Virus record (IMG/VR): IMGVR_UViG_3300037586_001091
Coordinates: 1 to 25,519 of that record
Source: a virus
Strand: one strand, 5' to 3'
Length of the DNA: 25,519 nt
Shown here: piece after piece, positions 15,901-24,792 of the stretch
How the letters are laid out: every line of letters begins with the position of its first letter
Numbering within the stretch: position 1 is the first letter of the stretch
Program-made: the position numbers and the translations under genes
Notes under the pieces: generated by a model
Told to the model about the DNA's origin: nothing
What the model saw: only the letters and a program-made list of their open reading frames with translations
Databases searched by the model: none

Positions 15901-18900
15901 AAATGTTAATCCTAGTGAGCTACTTGCTCAATTAAATGATCTTTCCCCAGAAGCCCTAGATGCTCAAATGCTTGAGAGGTATAGAGAGATTTTTGTTGAA
16001 TGGAAAGTTGCTTATTACGAATATATTAACGAACTTCGGAAGAAGGATGATCCTGAGCCGTTGCCATCGTTCTTAGGACTACCTAGAGAAGTGTCCAGAA
16101 GAGTTCAGAATCAGGAGGCTGAAAAGTTTCTTAAAAATCTAGGAGATATCAAAGAAATAGATGCGGTAAGACAAGAATGGACCCGTGAGGCTGCCAGTCT
16201 TGATAAAAAGCAACTGTTTTTAGAGTTTATGGATCCAACGGCAGCGGTCCGAGGTGCTGAGAAGCATATTTTGCAAATGTATCACCGACAGCTACAGAGG
16301 CAGAAGATACAGAGAGATGAGCGTGGTGACTTGGACCAAAGATCTGATTATGAACTTCAAGATCATGTCGAGAAGCAGATGCGGAGACAGTATCCGCAAG
16401 AAGCTAAAATCGTGGAATTAGGGATCCTTCTAGGTCCTCGGATAAAATTTGATGGATTAGCTAGTCTGAATCATGAATATGCCACCTTTGTTAAAGATTA
16501 TCTTGCTAGTAAGACTCCTTTAGGTGAGTGGGAAACGAAAAAAGGGCAATTGGAAGCTCTTCAAAATGAGTCTCGCGAAGCTATTAAAACTCTTGAGCAA
16601 AACATTGAGGATGAGGCTATTTTTGCTGAATCTTTATTGGAAGCACACGGTCTACTTAATAGAGAAGCCTTAACTGCTCGTATTGCTGATATTAAACAAG
16701 CTATCAAGGATAAAAAGAATGTTGGTCAAAGAGGAATGGTTACTCTACCTCCAGGGGCAGGAGGAAATAAACCAGGGAAGAAAGAACTAGAGGTTTTAAG
16801 GTCTGCTCAAAAGTTAGCTAAGGACCTTCTATTTCCTTTGGGACAAGAAATAGTTAGCCAAGGACCTACAAGAGTTGGTGGAGGTACACCTAAAACTCTA
16901 GAAGATGTAGAAAGACGCTTACGAACTCTAGCACAAATGGGTATGCCAGAAAAAGAGGCGGCTAAAGCTAAAGAAAGATTAATGAGGGATTTAAATTTAG
17001 GTGCGAAAGTTGAGGAAGGTGTACAGGACTTTGATAGTTATACAACCGACCTTAAATACCTAGAAGAGGTAGATAGTGTATTTACTGCTCCTGAATATCC
17101 ACTTCAACAGCAGGATGTCGGACCTTGGAAGGGGTTAAAAAACAATGAGATAGATGAGGTTAGAGACGCTATTAACATTCTTTCTAATTATTTTAAAGAA
17201 GAGTTATTACCTGAGTTAGCTAGAATCCAAGAAGTTAGGGTAGACTATGAAAAGCAGAATCCTAATATTAGAGGTAAGTTTACAGGAAGACATCTTAATA
17301 AAGAAGAAAGAAGAACTCTTAAGCTTTTTAATGAAACCGATTTTGATAATTTACCACTTATTGAATATCCCAGGATATTAAATAGATTACTTAGGATCAC
17401 TAAAACTACCCTGGGAAGAAATAAAGCTGAAGTAATGATTTTAGCTAATTTAAATCTTAAGCATATTAAAAAGGGAGATCCTACTTCTGATTGGAATAGA
17501 TTAACTCAAGACCCAGTATTCCGTCAAGAAGTTTTGGATTCTTTTAAAACAGAAAGTCCTTCAGAGTTAAGTAAGGAAAGAATTAAATTCTTATCTACTC
17601 TTCATAACATTAAAACTCTTCAGGATATTGTAACTACTAATGTTGATCCGTTGCTTTCTTTTATTCCTGAAGATGTTGTAAAACATATTCGTCAACTTGG
17701 AGTCGCTAAAAGTTTACATGGACCTGCTAAGGAGGTATATGAATTTCGCAAGAGATCCTTAATTGCTAAACTGCGTAAAGAACCACTACTTAGAGAGAAA
17801 TGGGGAAAAACAGTAGGTCCTTTAAATAAGTGGTTTGATGTAGATGGTTTAGATTTAGGTAACATAGAAGAGTTTCGTGCTGGTTTTACACCCAGAGATT
17901 TAGAAAATCTTTTAAATGATATTAAGACTGGGGCTAGTTTGATTGGTGCTGCTATTAAGAATAAATTACTTGTAGGTCTTCCTCCAGCATCAGTAGCAGA
18001 AGATCTTAAGCCTATAAATACAATAGTTAGAGCCATAAAAAATGGTACTGTTAAACTTTATAATATTTATCATCCTAATCAATCACTCTTAGTTGACTCG
18101 GTACAGGCTGGAAATTTATCCGAAATGAGTGTTGTGGCAGCCCGTAATGCTGGTATTGATCCTAATGATTTAGTAGTTAGAAGGGTAACTCCAGAAATGT
18201 TTCTAGGTGATATAGATCCAGATACAGGATTACCTAAGCGTATTAATGATATTATTAGTGATGAGAACTGGAATAAAGGTTTTAAAAAGATTCTGGGGGG
18301 AGTACACGGGGCATTAGATCTTATATCTCTAGATCATTCTATCAGAGACAGAGCTTTATATAAATTTTACACAGAGGAATTAGAAAGAATAAATTGGAAT
18401 CTAGCTAATGCAAGAATGGAATTAGTAGTAGGTCCTGCAACAGCGCGTGATGCTCAAAAACTTGCAACTGATCAAACTAAATTAACAGAGTTAATTAAGA
18501 GAGTAGAACAGCGGCTGGAAACACCTAGTGAACTAGGACCGATAGAAACAGAAGGGGGTCTAGGTATAGTAGATTTAAATAATAAAATTAATCAATCTAA
18601 AGAGACTCTTATTGTTCTTAATGAACTTATTAGAACTACTCGTTTAAGAATAGATAATTTGGTAGATATAGATACAGCATCTCTAACAGAAGAGAACATA
18701 GGGTTCTTATCTGACAATCATGGTAATGTCATGTCACTTCTTGATGCTTATACCAGATTAGTGAGTGATAGGCATTCGCTAGAGAGAGTTCTCATCCCAA
18801 GGTATGAACACACTAGAGCATTAATTAAGGATCGGAGCAGAAATGTTTTTGAGGGAATTGTTGATCCTGATAAGGTAATTGAAGCACAAATACCTGATTT

Positions 18901-21900
18901 CACAGAGAGTAAAGATTTTTATGCCTATGTATCTAAGATGGACAAGAGGTTAAAAGATCATATTGATAATCAAAAAATAAATGTATTAAGCCCAGACTAT
19001 TTTAAAAAGCAGGGTATTGTAAAATTATTTAAAGCTAAACGAGAAGAGCTTAATATTATTGTTAATGGTTATAATGCCCCTAGTTTGTATCCAGAATTCA
19101 GTAGACTTCCAGCACGAAGAGATGTTTTTTCTATCTTGGAGAAATTTTTTAATATTGGTGGAGTTAAACTAACTCTTAACAATAAAGCTATTGAAGCGTA
19201 TAAGGATGTTAGTTATGAAAAGCTGTACCAACGAATACAAGCGGTGGCAGAATTTGGAGATGACCCCGCCTTGTGGACTGAGGATGCCCTCTCGCATCTG
19301 GGCTACGGGGATCTGTATAATCCTCAGTTAGCAAAATTGGCAGAACCAATTACTGTAGATCCATTGCGTCAACCACTAGATGTAATAAGATATAGGGAAT
19401 TGGATCTATTAGACTTTGCTAAAGTAACAGTAGAACAGTTAAATAAAGTTTATAGTACTGAAGAAACTTTATTTAAGGATTTAGATTATTTAGGGGATTT
19501 GGCAGAGTATAAATATCTCAAAAATAATAAGCTTAGGGAAAAACTTTTAACTGATACAGGAATTGCTTCTCCTGTGTTAAAATCCCATATTAATAAAGCT
19601 GCTAAATATCTTGCTGAAGAAGTTATGCGACTAAAAGAGATAAGAGAGAGTATAGATGCCCCAGAAGCGATGGGAACTAAGGCTAAGAAACGGGCAGAAT
19701 TTGCAGAGAAAGCTTGGTTTTTAAGTAATTATGGTACTTCTCCAGCACAACTTTTGGAGCCTCTTAATGTGTTTAGGGGAAAAGTACCAAGTATAGATAT
19801 ACCTCATCAAATAGGTATAACAGAAGATTTTCCATATTCTCTTCAAACAAATTATGATTTAGCCGCATTAACTGTTTGGCTAAGAGATCCTGCTTCGCCT
19901 AATGCTACTTGGTTGGATGCTACAGAATCTGAGGCATTTACTTTCTTTAGAAATAAGATAACTTTAGATGTTGAAAGTCATTTACGAGTAGCTTTTAATA
20001 ATTTAGAACAACAAATGGATGCTGAATTAGCACCCGTAGCTACATTTGAAGAATTAGCAAGGGGTGATGTTGAATGGGGTGTTAGAGCTAAAGACGATCC
20101 TGACAAAACTACTTATTTTTATGCTGGTCTGCCTCCTTTTGATATAGTTGACCCAATAAAGGCATTTTGGGGAATCATTACTGAGAAAGCCAAGAAGTTT
20201 TCTCTCTTCTTCAATGGAAAGGATTTCTTAAAACCAGATCTTCCCCCATTAGTTAGAAAAGACCCAGCCAGTAATTTCATAGGCACCTGGGGAAAGGATG
20301 AAAATAACCTTGTTATCTTTAGTGATAAGTTACCTAATTTCATAAAGAGACTCCGTTCTAGGAGGGGAAGATCTCAGGTTAATGAGTTGGGGCTAATTAG
20401 GAAGTTCGGTCAATGGGTGTATGGCTCTGAGAGGCTCCGTGTGGACGCAGGAGATGCTTCCGAAGGGGTTAACATGGCAGCAGCACAGACTCTATCAAAG
20501 TCCACTCTACTTGAGCAGGGAGCGGTTAAAGCCCGTACAAGAATTCTAGGTGAGTATACAGATAGGGTTATGTCAGCTAGGGATAGAGTAATTAAAGATA
20601 CCCTGATGCCCAGAAAGGAAGTGGATGATATTGATGTTATTGTTCAGGATACAGTATATGTAGTTTATCAAAGACTTCAGAAAAGTTTAGGTGCTAGTTT
20701 AGGACTTAATGATGGTGCTGTAATTGACGGAGTTATGCAAAACTATCCAGACCTTACTAGAGAAGCAGCAAAGAGTATCGTAAACTATGCTAAAGAATTG
20801 AATGATATTAAAACTGATTTCTTGAAAAGACATATTGGTGTAGATATAGAATCCTTAAATTTGGTTACTAAGGTAGATGTTACTGATCTAAGAAGATTTG
20901 CTGGGGTCTTTGAAGAATTAAGAGATGTTAATATTAATAACGAAGAACTACTTAGATTCCTAAAGACTGATGTTCTCAATGAAGTTAGGAGCGGGATTGA
21001 ATATGATGACTTCTCTAACTTTGCTCAAAAATTAATTGATGATGAGAATGTTATAATTCAAGAGGGTACTCTAAAAGAAATAGTTATTCCAGATATACTA
21101 AATCTTCTTGATCAATATGCTGATTTTTCTACTTATGAAAATATCCTTCAGATAATTGACACCTTTGGTTTAGATCAGGTACTAAAGAATCCCCAGAAGT
21201 TATTACTCTCTAAAGAGATAAGTGATGATTTTAATGTCAACATGCTTAAGCCTTATTCTGATGAGCCTTTTGTATTCTGGGATAGTTTAAGAGATCTAAA
21301 TCAAATTGCTGCGTATGGTCAAATAGAGAAGATGCTTGGTGATTCAGTTAAAGGAGCAGAGATTGGTGTATTAACTCCAAGACAAGAAGAGTTAATTAAA
21401 AACATAGTTGGATCACAGGGAGATTTTAGGGGTAGGATGCAGGAAGTTATTAATTCTTATCTTGGTCATATCATTTATAAGAACATCTCCAGAAACGCTA
21501 ATGATGGAACATCTATATTTGGTAATTTCACTAAGGATTCCTGGGGTAAATATCTCCAAAAGAATACCGTTGATAATCAAGTATTAACTGAAAGTCCTAC
21601 CTTTCCTATAGATTCAATAGAGGATACAGGAGATTTAGTAGTAAGCATAGATAAATTTATTAGAAACTATTTCTTTGAAAATGATGCTAGATTAAAACTA
21701 GAACTTGATTTTGATAAACCCCATAAAATTGAACTTCAAAGTAATGCTGCTGAAACCCAGAAACTATCTATGGATAGATTGAATACAGAGCATGGTAGAT
21801 TGAAGGGTAAAATTAGATCAGATGAACTTATTACTGATGATATCAGATTAAAAGACTTACCTGTTACTACTCCAAAAGATGAGTTAGCTGTCATGTTCGG

Positions 21901-23614
21901 TAAGCTTATTACTGCTAGAATTGAGAGTGACTTTATTAAAGAGTTTAATACTGTTCTTAAGTCTGAAGGATTATACCATAAAGAATTTACTAAGGGTGAG
22001 GATATCTTTGAATGGATTAAAGACAATAAAGATATTCTTATTAAACAAGGAGTAATTACAAACGGTAAAGAATTTGATTTAATGATTGGTATGCTTGAGA
22101 GGGATTTACTTGGTCAGAAACCAACTGATGCTCCTAGAGAAGTTGATGACTTTGTTCAAATGATGCAAAAAGGAGCAACAGCTACTAGTATCTTTGGATT
22201 TGGTATCCCAGCTATGCTAGAGTCTGCTCTTCCTATTGTTTCTAATTTACCTCACTTTATTAGGAATTTACCAGCAATGAAAGAGATTCTTCTTAATCCT
22301 AGAAGCGTAGGTAATGAAGGGCTTAAAGATTTCCTTAGAGGTGCTGGGGTTGGAACAGAAGCTAACTTGTTTAAGGGATCTGGGTCATCTAGAAAGAGTA
22401 TTATCTTTGATGATAAAAACCCCATGATTAAAAACCCTAATGCTTTACCTCCTCTTGGAAATAAAGATGTTCTTCAAAGAGGAATGGAAAAAGTTGAAGA
22501 GGGTTTAGCATTAGTTAACCCCTTCCAATATCCAGCAATAGTAAAAAGAAAATTAGGGAGTTTAGCCTCTGGTAGATCAACTGATAGGGATAAAAGCTTA
22601 AGAACTAAAACTTTTGATTCAATGATTGACCAACAAGCTGGTTTTATGAATTTCTTTACCAGAAAAGGTCAGGACATAGCAGCCAAAGCTTTTATCTCTA
22701 GAGTAATTGATAAAGTTAAGGTAGGGGATTTTGATAATTTTGTAGATCCTAATGTTGCTGCTCAAATTGGATGGAGTCCCGAAGATAGAGCTACAATTTA
22801 TAGAGAACTTAGAAAAGCATTGGATACTATCCCAGAAACAGAAATTAGAGGTGTATCAATGTATGATATTCCCTCTATGGTAAATGGTGACTCCAGTAAA
22901 GGCTGGACTGGGATGAGTGGTAGGACTAGGGATAAATTCCTGTCTGGTATCTATAACTATGTGGGTCAGCAAATCGTTAGACCTGATTTGGGTGATCTTC
23001 CTAGATTCATGGATAATAAATTCCTAAGCTTCTTAATGCAGTTTAGAGGGTTTGGAATGGCTGAATTTGGGAAAAGAATAGGTCCTACTGCTCAAAGGGT
23101 AGGTCAAGATCCTAAATCATGGGCTACAGCAGCTTTAGCCTCAATGCTTTTAATGAACGGAGTATACGCTGTTCTGACATATACATTAACTTTCCCAGAG
23201 GAAACCAAAAAGGATCTGGAGAGAATGGTTGGGACTAGAAGAAGTAAAGCAGATTTAACCTCTATTGTTACTGGTGAGGGATTAAAAACAAGAGTTGACA
23301 GAGCATTCTTAGGAGGATTAATTAACTCCTTCACAGGATTAACCAGTATTACTACTGATCCAATTCTAGATGCTTTGGATTTCCAGCTATATACTGAATG
23401 GTTCGATAGCTCTTGGAGAGGACCAGCAGCCAATATGGCAGAAAGTGTTGCTGCGTATAGATATGGTAAGAATTTAGGGAAATATCCATACGAGGTTTTA
23501 ACAGGAGATAAAGATATAGACTTTGAGGAAGCATCAAAATGGACAGCTAGACAAACTGGGATGTATAGAGTTTGGCAACTTTTCAGATTAATGAACCCAG
23601 ACACCTTCAAATAG
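12965..23614 (+). CDS. Giant ejection protein, gp16-like C-terminus, ADP-ribosyltransferase-like domain
   Basis: A 3549-residue protein in the place of T7 gp16 (1318 residues), which is ejected into the host and forms the inner-membrane part of the DNA channel. In order: an acidic Pro/Thr-rich start (1-60); a Gly/Ala-rich hydrophobic zone (about 220-313); an ADP-ribosyltransferase-like region (about 666-845) with Y668-H669-Y-T671, then WFHTGTRQAAMDRA (682-695) and YGFEGG...NAVEDPGSTS (813-831, E825); a long helical, partly coiled-coil centre; a hydrophobic stretch at about 3072-3105; and a C-terminal LPRFMDNKFLSFLMQF (3345-3360) with a membrane-like helix after it, which I recognise from podophage gp16-type proteins. 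A YAG(V/L)P motif occurs twice (850-854, 2386-2390). No transglycosylase motif like that at the T7 gp16 N-terminus is seen, nor RNA polymerase motifs. The stop codon lies in the next promoter-like element. The gp16-type role is fairly sure; the enzyme domain is inferred from motif order. Confidence 0.85.
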   Translation: MAQDPPSREDLDEDFLKKRKEMARIFNITSPDTPDTPTPPSSKASEIIVDTPETPTSAKGILSFREIQQLPKLKVSDYKDDFEDDDYFGFKKVEEYKKTLVNPPSLWSWDGLYSYSLAADGIDPKPWKAWGRQVFGENMLHQTASRFFFGEDQKGYTDPDFSWEKEPYKSEYKKLIEGLPEGFAASLKEVGSIDQARYLRARAESVINDQMEMAEEWGQWGSLGLQIGGGFLDPANYLMFPFAAASIGHKGAMAWSTARRLATAGTVGALEGYGYGKLYEAADVTKTDHPDWMGPALGATFATAFVGVPGIFKQQKFKKSVIDAQRAGALIDDLGNPIKVESWDEWYTLRKQYETELNEILNRHQPKSEEGALGGKVDWRTRGRKADVTLDNFPDTPEGRQSAKEYWEKASDIERIDRAWGINREEIARKFEVDEARTVESTAEVVVDKTKGTQQVEFVNSETGERQTIPIEQVGKGPKPKDITPESVLRSKLWNEIDTLGEEEFNRRFREAGLVLQQEGRTSIESPWSTRGAAKDLLDWEIASKDLQERFGVERPEDIQIYKDAAAMAIEYRGRGEILNLNVLEHFTALRYRKDKARDILEFLYREGYATGEKLAPGIKVVWQDRTPEQMSKQSLEEVLKYSGEDYSPTFEFKELIPGLKMEDDYTYHYTVSPFGSELLPWFHTGTRQAAMDRAVKTARHGGRNKPPLGRVLMLPKPDLSDKTKWLYLPEDLGSWEPDRLIDHLVQMPEIIALKDEGLIVGLERIKRRFITGQKHVQNKLYGKTGVTKDPEPAKYTNTPEAQREIAEVLNSYGFEGGYYINAVEDPGSTSLAWFQPQDEFLKHFQTKLYAGVPIDTEEILAWIRSMATAGKKITQKAWTAILKLFRTKQERSLDKYKKVEGDLTNSDQKRLDFSEEIPPNEVKLRSRLTDLSKHLTSPLGEEKEMRLDPNFYKDWYALGFDRIHTHLSRHRIGNDPDVNVNPSELLAQLNDLSPEALDAQMLERYREIFVEWKVAYYEYINELRKKDDPEPLPSFLGLPREVSRRVQNQEAEKFLKNLGDIKEIDAVRQEWTREAASLDKKQLFLEFMDPTAAVRGAEKHILQMYHRQLQRQKIQRDERGDLDQRSDYELQDHVEKQMRRQYPQEAKIVELGILLGPRIKFDGLASLNHEYATFVKDYLASKTPLGEWETKKGQLEALQNESREAIKTLEQNIEDEAIFAESLLEAHGLLNREALTARIADIKQAIKDKKNVGQRGMVTLPPGAGGNKPGKKELEVLRSAQKLAKDLLFPLGQEIVSQGPTRVGGGTPKTLEDVERRLRTLAQMGMPEKEAAKAKERLMRDLNLGAKVEEGVQDFDSYTTDLKYLEEVDSVFTAPEYPLQQQDVGPWKGLKNNEIDEVRDAINILSNYFKEELLPELARIQEVRVDYEKQNPNIRGKFTGRHLNKEERRTLKLFNETDFDNLPLIEYPRILNRLLRITKTTLGRNKAEVMILANLNLKHIKKGDPTSDWNRLTQDPVFRQEVLDSFKTESPSELSKERIKFLSTLHNIKTLQDIVTTNVDPLLSFIPEDVVKHIRQLGVAKSLHGPAKEVYEFRKRSLIAKLRKEPLLREKWGKTVGPLNKWFDVDGLDLGNIEEFRAGFTPRDLENLLNDIKTGASLIGAAIKNKLLVGLPPASVAEDLKPINTIVRAIKNGTVKLYNIYHPNQSLLVDSVQAGNLSEMSVVAARNAGIDPNDLVVRRVTPEMFLGDIDPDTGLPKRINDIISDENWNKGFKKILGGVHGALDLISLDHSIRDRALYKFYTEELERINWNLANARMELVVGPATARDAQKLATDQTKLTELIKRVEQRLETPSELGPIETEGGLGIVDLNNKINQSKETLIVLNELIRTTRLRIDNLVDIDTASLTEENIGFLSDNHGNVMSLLDAYTRLVSDRHSLERVLIPRYEHTRALIKDRSRNVFEGIVDPDKVIEAQIPDFTESKDFYAYVSKMDKRLKDHIDNQKINVLSPDYFKKQGIVKLFKAKREELNIIVNGYNAPSLYPEFSRLPARRDVFSILEKFFNIGGVKLTLNNKAIEAYKDVSYEKLYQRIQAVAEFGDDPALWTEDALSHLGYGDLYNPQLAKLAEPITVDPLRQPLDVIRYRELDLLDFAKVTVEQLNKVYSTEETLFKDLDYLGDLAEYKYLKNNKLREKLLTDTGIASPVLKSHINKAAKYLAEEVMRLKEIRESIDAPEAMGTKAKKRAEFAEKAWFLSNYGTSPAQLLEPLNVFRGKVPSIDIPHQIGITEDFPYSLQTNYDLAALTVWLRDPASPNATWLDATESEAFTFFRNKITLDVESHLRVAFNNLEQQMDAELAPVATFEELARGDVEWGVRAKDDPDKTTYFYAGLPPFDIVDPIKAFWGIITEKAKKFSLFFNGKDFLKPDLPPLVRKDPASNFIGTWGKDENNLVIFSDKLPNFIKRLRSRRGRSQVNELGLIRKFGQWVYGSERLRVDAGDASEGVNMAAAQTLSKSTLLEQGAVKARTRILGEYTDRVMSARDRVIKDTLMPRKEVDDIDVIVQDTVYVVYQRLQKSLGASLGLNDGAVIDGVMQNYPDLTREAAKSIVNYAKELNDIKTDFLKRHIGVDIESLNLVTKVDVTDLRRFAGVFEELRDVNINNEELLRFLKTDVLNEVRSGIEYDDFSNFAQKLIDDENVIIQEGTLKEIVIPDILNLLDQYADFSTYENILQIIDTFGLDQVLKNPQKLLLSKEISDDFNVNMLKPYSDEPFVFWDSLRDLNQIAAYGQIEKMLGDSVKGAEIGVLTPRQEELIKNIVGSQGDFRGRMQEVINSYLGHIIYKNISRNANDGTSIFGNFTKDSWGKYLQKNTVDNQVLTESPTFPIDSIEDTGDLVVSIDKFIRNYFFENDARLKLELDFDKPHKIELQSNAAETQKLSMDRLNTEHGRLKGKIRSDELITDDIRLKDLPVTTPKDELAVMFGKLITARIESDFIKEFNTVLKSEGLYHKEFTKGEDIFEWIKDNKDILIKQGVITNGKEFDLMIGMLERDLLGQKPTDAPREVDDFVQMMQKGATATSIFGFGIPAMLESALPIVSNLPHFIRNLPAMKEILLNPRSVGNEGLKDFLRGAGVGTEANLFKGSGSSRKSIIFDDKNPMIKNPNALPPLGNKDVLQRGMEKVEEGLALVNPFQYPAIVKRKLGSLASGRSTDRDKSLRTKTFDSMIDQQAGFMNFFTRKGQDIAAKAFISRVIDKVKVGDFDNFVDPNVAAQIGWSPEDRATIYRELRKALDTIPETEIRGVSMYDIPSMVNGDSSKGWTGMSGRTRDKFLSGIYNYVGQQIVRPDLGDLPRFMDNKFLSFLMQFRGFGMAEFGKRIGPTAQRVGQDPKSWATAALASMLLMNGVYAVLTYTLTFPEETKKDLERMVGTRRSKADLTSIVTGEGLKTRVDRAFLGGLINSFTGLTSITTDPILDALDFQLYTEWFDSSWRGPAANMAESVAAYRYGKNLGKYPYEVLTGDKDIDFEEASKWTARQTGMYRVWQLFRLMNPDTFK
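14957..15499 (+). other. ADP-ribosyltransferase-like domain within the giant protein
   Basis: Codons for about residues 665-845. The visible order is a strand with Y-H-Y-T (668-671) in place of the usual HGT; then an FHTG...QAAMDRA block (683-695); a segment LMLPKPDLSDKTKWLYLPED with W and D residues; and finally GFEGGYYINAVEDPGSTSLAWFQP (814-837). In phage 'polyvalent protein' ADP-ribosyltransferases the last block usually reads GYDGI.Y.NE.E...SY..F.P, and the pattern of H, Y and E is kept here (H669, Y820, E825). Known precedent: T4 packages and injects the ADP-ribosyltransferase Alt. Activity is not shown, and the fold call needs a structure prediction. Confidence 0.55.
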
Positions 23615-23631
23615 GTACTTATATATAGGAG
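23614..23631 (+). promoter_or_regulatory. Candidate late phage promoter before the fibre genes
   Basis: GGTACTTATATATAG (23614-23628) is the same 15 bases as at 2213. The first G is the last base of the stop codon of the giant gene, and the following GGAGA serves as ribosome site for ATG 23637, so stop, promoter and ribosome site are packed into about 25 bases. Confidence 0.55.
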
Positions 23632-23636
23632 ATAAT

Positions 23637-24791
23637 ATGGAATTTTTAAGTAAAATTGATTACACCACAGAAGGTGATGAGGATACATACGCAGGACCCG
23701 AGGCATTATTAGAATCTGATATTAAGGTTATTATTGAGGATGTGGAGATTGCTCAGACTGATGGAACATATCCTTGGACTGTAACACCTTTAGGATCTAA
23801 TGCTTTTGAAGTAGTATTTAGCAATGGTAATCTAGCTGCTAATTTAGCTTTAAGAATCTACAGGGATACAAATAAAACAGCATTATATAAAGAATTCTCT
23901 AATGCTCCTTTAAATGCTACAGATCTTAATCAATCCTTCAAAAAGATTCTTTATATTGAACAGGAGGCTTATGATGTATTAACTGAGGTTTCTAGTTTAT
24001 TTGCTCAAACAGGTAATGTACCAAATCCTGGGACAGGTCAGGAAAATGATTACATGCCTATTACTGAATCAGGTAATTGGACAATTAAAGGTCCAACAGC
24101 AATTAAAGAAGCTATGGATCTTGATATTGGTGCTTCTGTTCAATTTTCTTCAGTAAATGCTGATACTCTTTTAGCTGATAACTTTACTGTTGATACTGTT
24201 TCTGCTAATACAATGACCTTTAATACCATTAAGGGTGATTTAACCTTATCTTCTGCTGGATCTGAAATAGGGCAAGTTGCTATAGAGAGTCCTTTAAAAT
24301 TATCTCTTAAAGCGGATAATGACATTCAATTAAAGGTTGGTGATGCTACTCCTTGGAGATTTACAAAAGGGACTGGAGCAAGTCCTTATTATTATATTCT
24401 AACTAATTACGACCCTCTTCCAACAGGAATTGATTATAAAACTGGCTCCATTATGTTATCAGGGACAGATGCTGTTGTTACAGCAGCTAATACCCCAAAA
24501 GCTTTTGCTTTAGTCTCTAGTACTGCTACTGCTCCTTATTTAACTTCCAATAGAAATAATTATAATGTTAGTTCCATGACTAAAAATGGTACTGGGGATT
24601 ATACCCTTAAATTTAATTTAAATACTTTTGCTGATGTTTACTATATACCAACTTTCTCATTACACTCTGCTAGTAATACTTTTATTATGTTCGATGTATT
24701 CTCTACTACTGTAAGTGAAATGAGGGTAAAAACTTATGACTCTACTGAATCTCTAACTGATGCGGGGGCATTTAGTGTAACAATAACTTAA
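23637..24791 (+). CDS. Tail fibre/adaptor protein with T7 gp17-type N-terminus
   Basis: A 384-residue fibre-type protein. The first 115 residues match the T7 tail fibre N-terminal domain that attaches to the tail: a strand with YTTEGDEDTY, then DIKVIIEDVEIAQTDGTYPW, a strand-rich middle, LRIYRDTN (an R-x-T-type block), and LNATDLNQSFKKILYIEQEAYD closing with a helix. A linker with NDYMPITESGNW (NDY at 137-139) and a beta-rich region with repeated short strands (about 165-230) follow. The C-terminal 110 residues (from about ITSGSIML-like strands onward) look like a small beta-sandwich end. It is shorter than T7 gp17 (553 residues), so it may be an adaptor that carries another receptor-binding protein, possibly the next gene. 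Promoter-like motif and GGAGA site lie just upstream. Confidence 0.85.
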   Translation: MEFLSKIDYTTEGDEDTYAGPEALLESDIKVIIEDVEIAQTDGTYPWTVTPLGSNAFEVVFSNGNLAANLALRIYRDTNKTALYKEFSNAPLNATDLNQSFKKILYIEQEAYDVLTEVSSLFAQTGNVPNPGTGQENDYMPITESGNWTIKGPTAIKEAMDLDIGASVQFSSVNADTLLADNFTVDTVSANTMTFNTIKGDLTLSSAGSEIGQVAIESPLKLSLKADNDIQLKVGDATPWRFTKGTGASPYYYILTNYDPLPTGIDYKTGSIMLSGTDAVVTAANTPKAFALVSSTATAPYLTSNRNNYNVSSMTKNGTGDYTLKFNLNTFADVYYIPTFSLHSASNTFIMFDVFSTTVSEMRVKTYDSTESLTDAGAFSVTIT

Positions 24792-24792
24792 T

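Noticed and set aside
12965-23614. Giant protein as an N4-type virion RNA polymerase
   Set aside because: The length (about 3500 residues) is similar, but I found no single-subunit RNA polymerase motifs and the C-terminus is gp16-like.
23104-23706. 200-codon minus-strand open frame
   Set aside because: It lies opposite the well-supported gp16-like C-terminus and the fibre start. It shows no recognisable family and has no ribosome site. All other minus-strand frames are likewise shadows of + strand genes.
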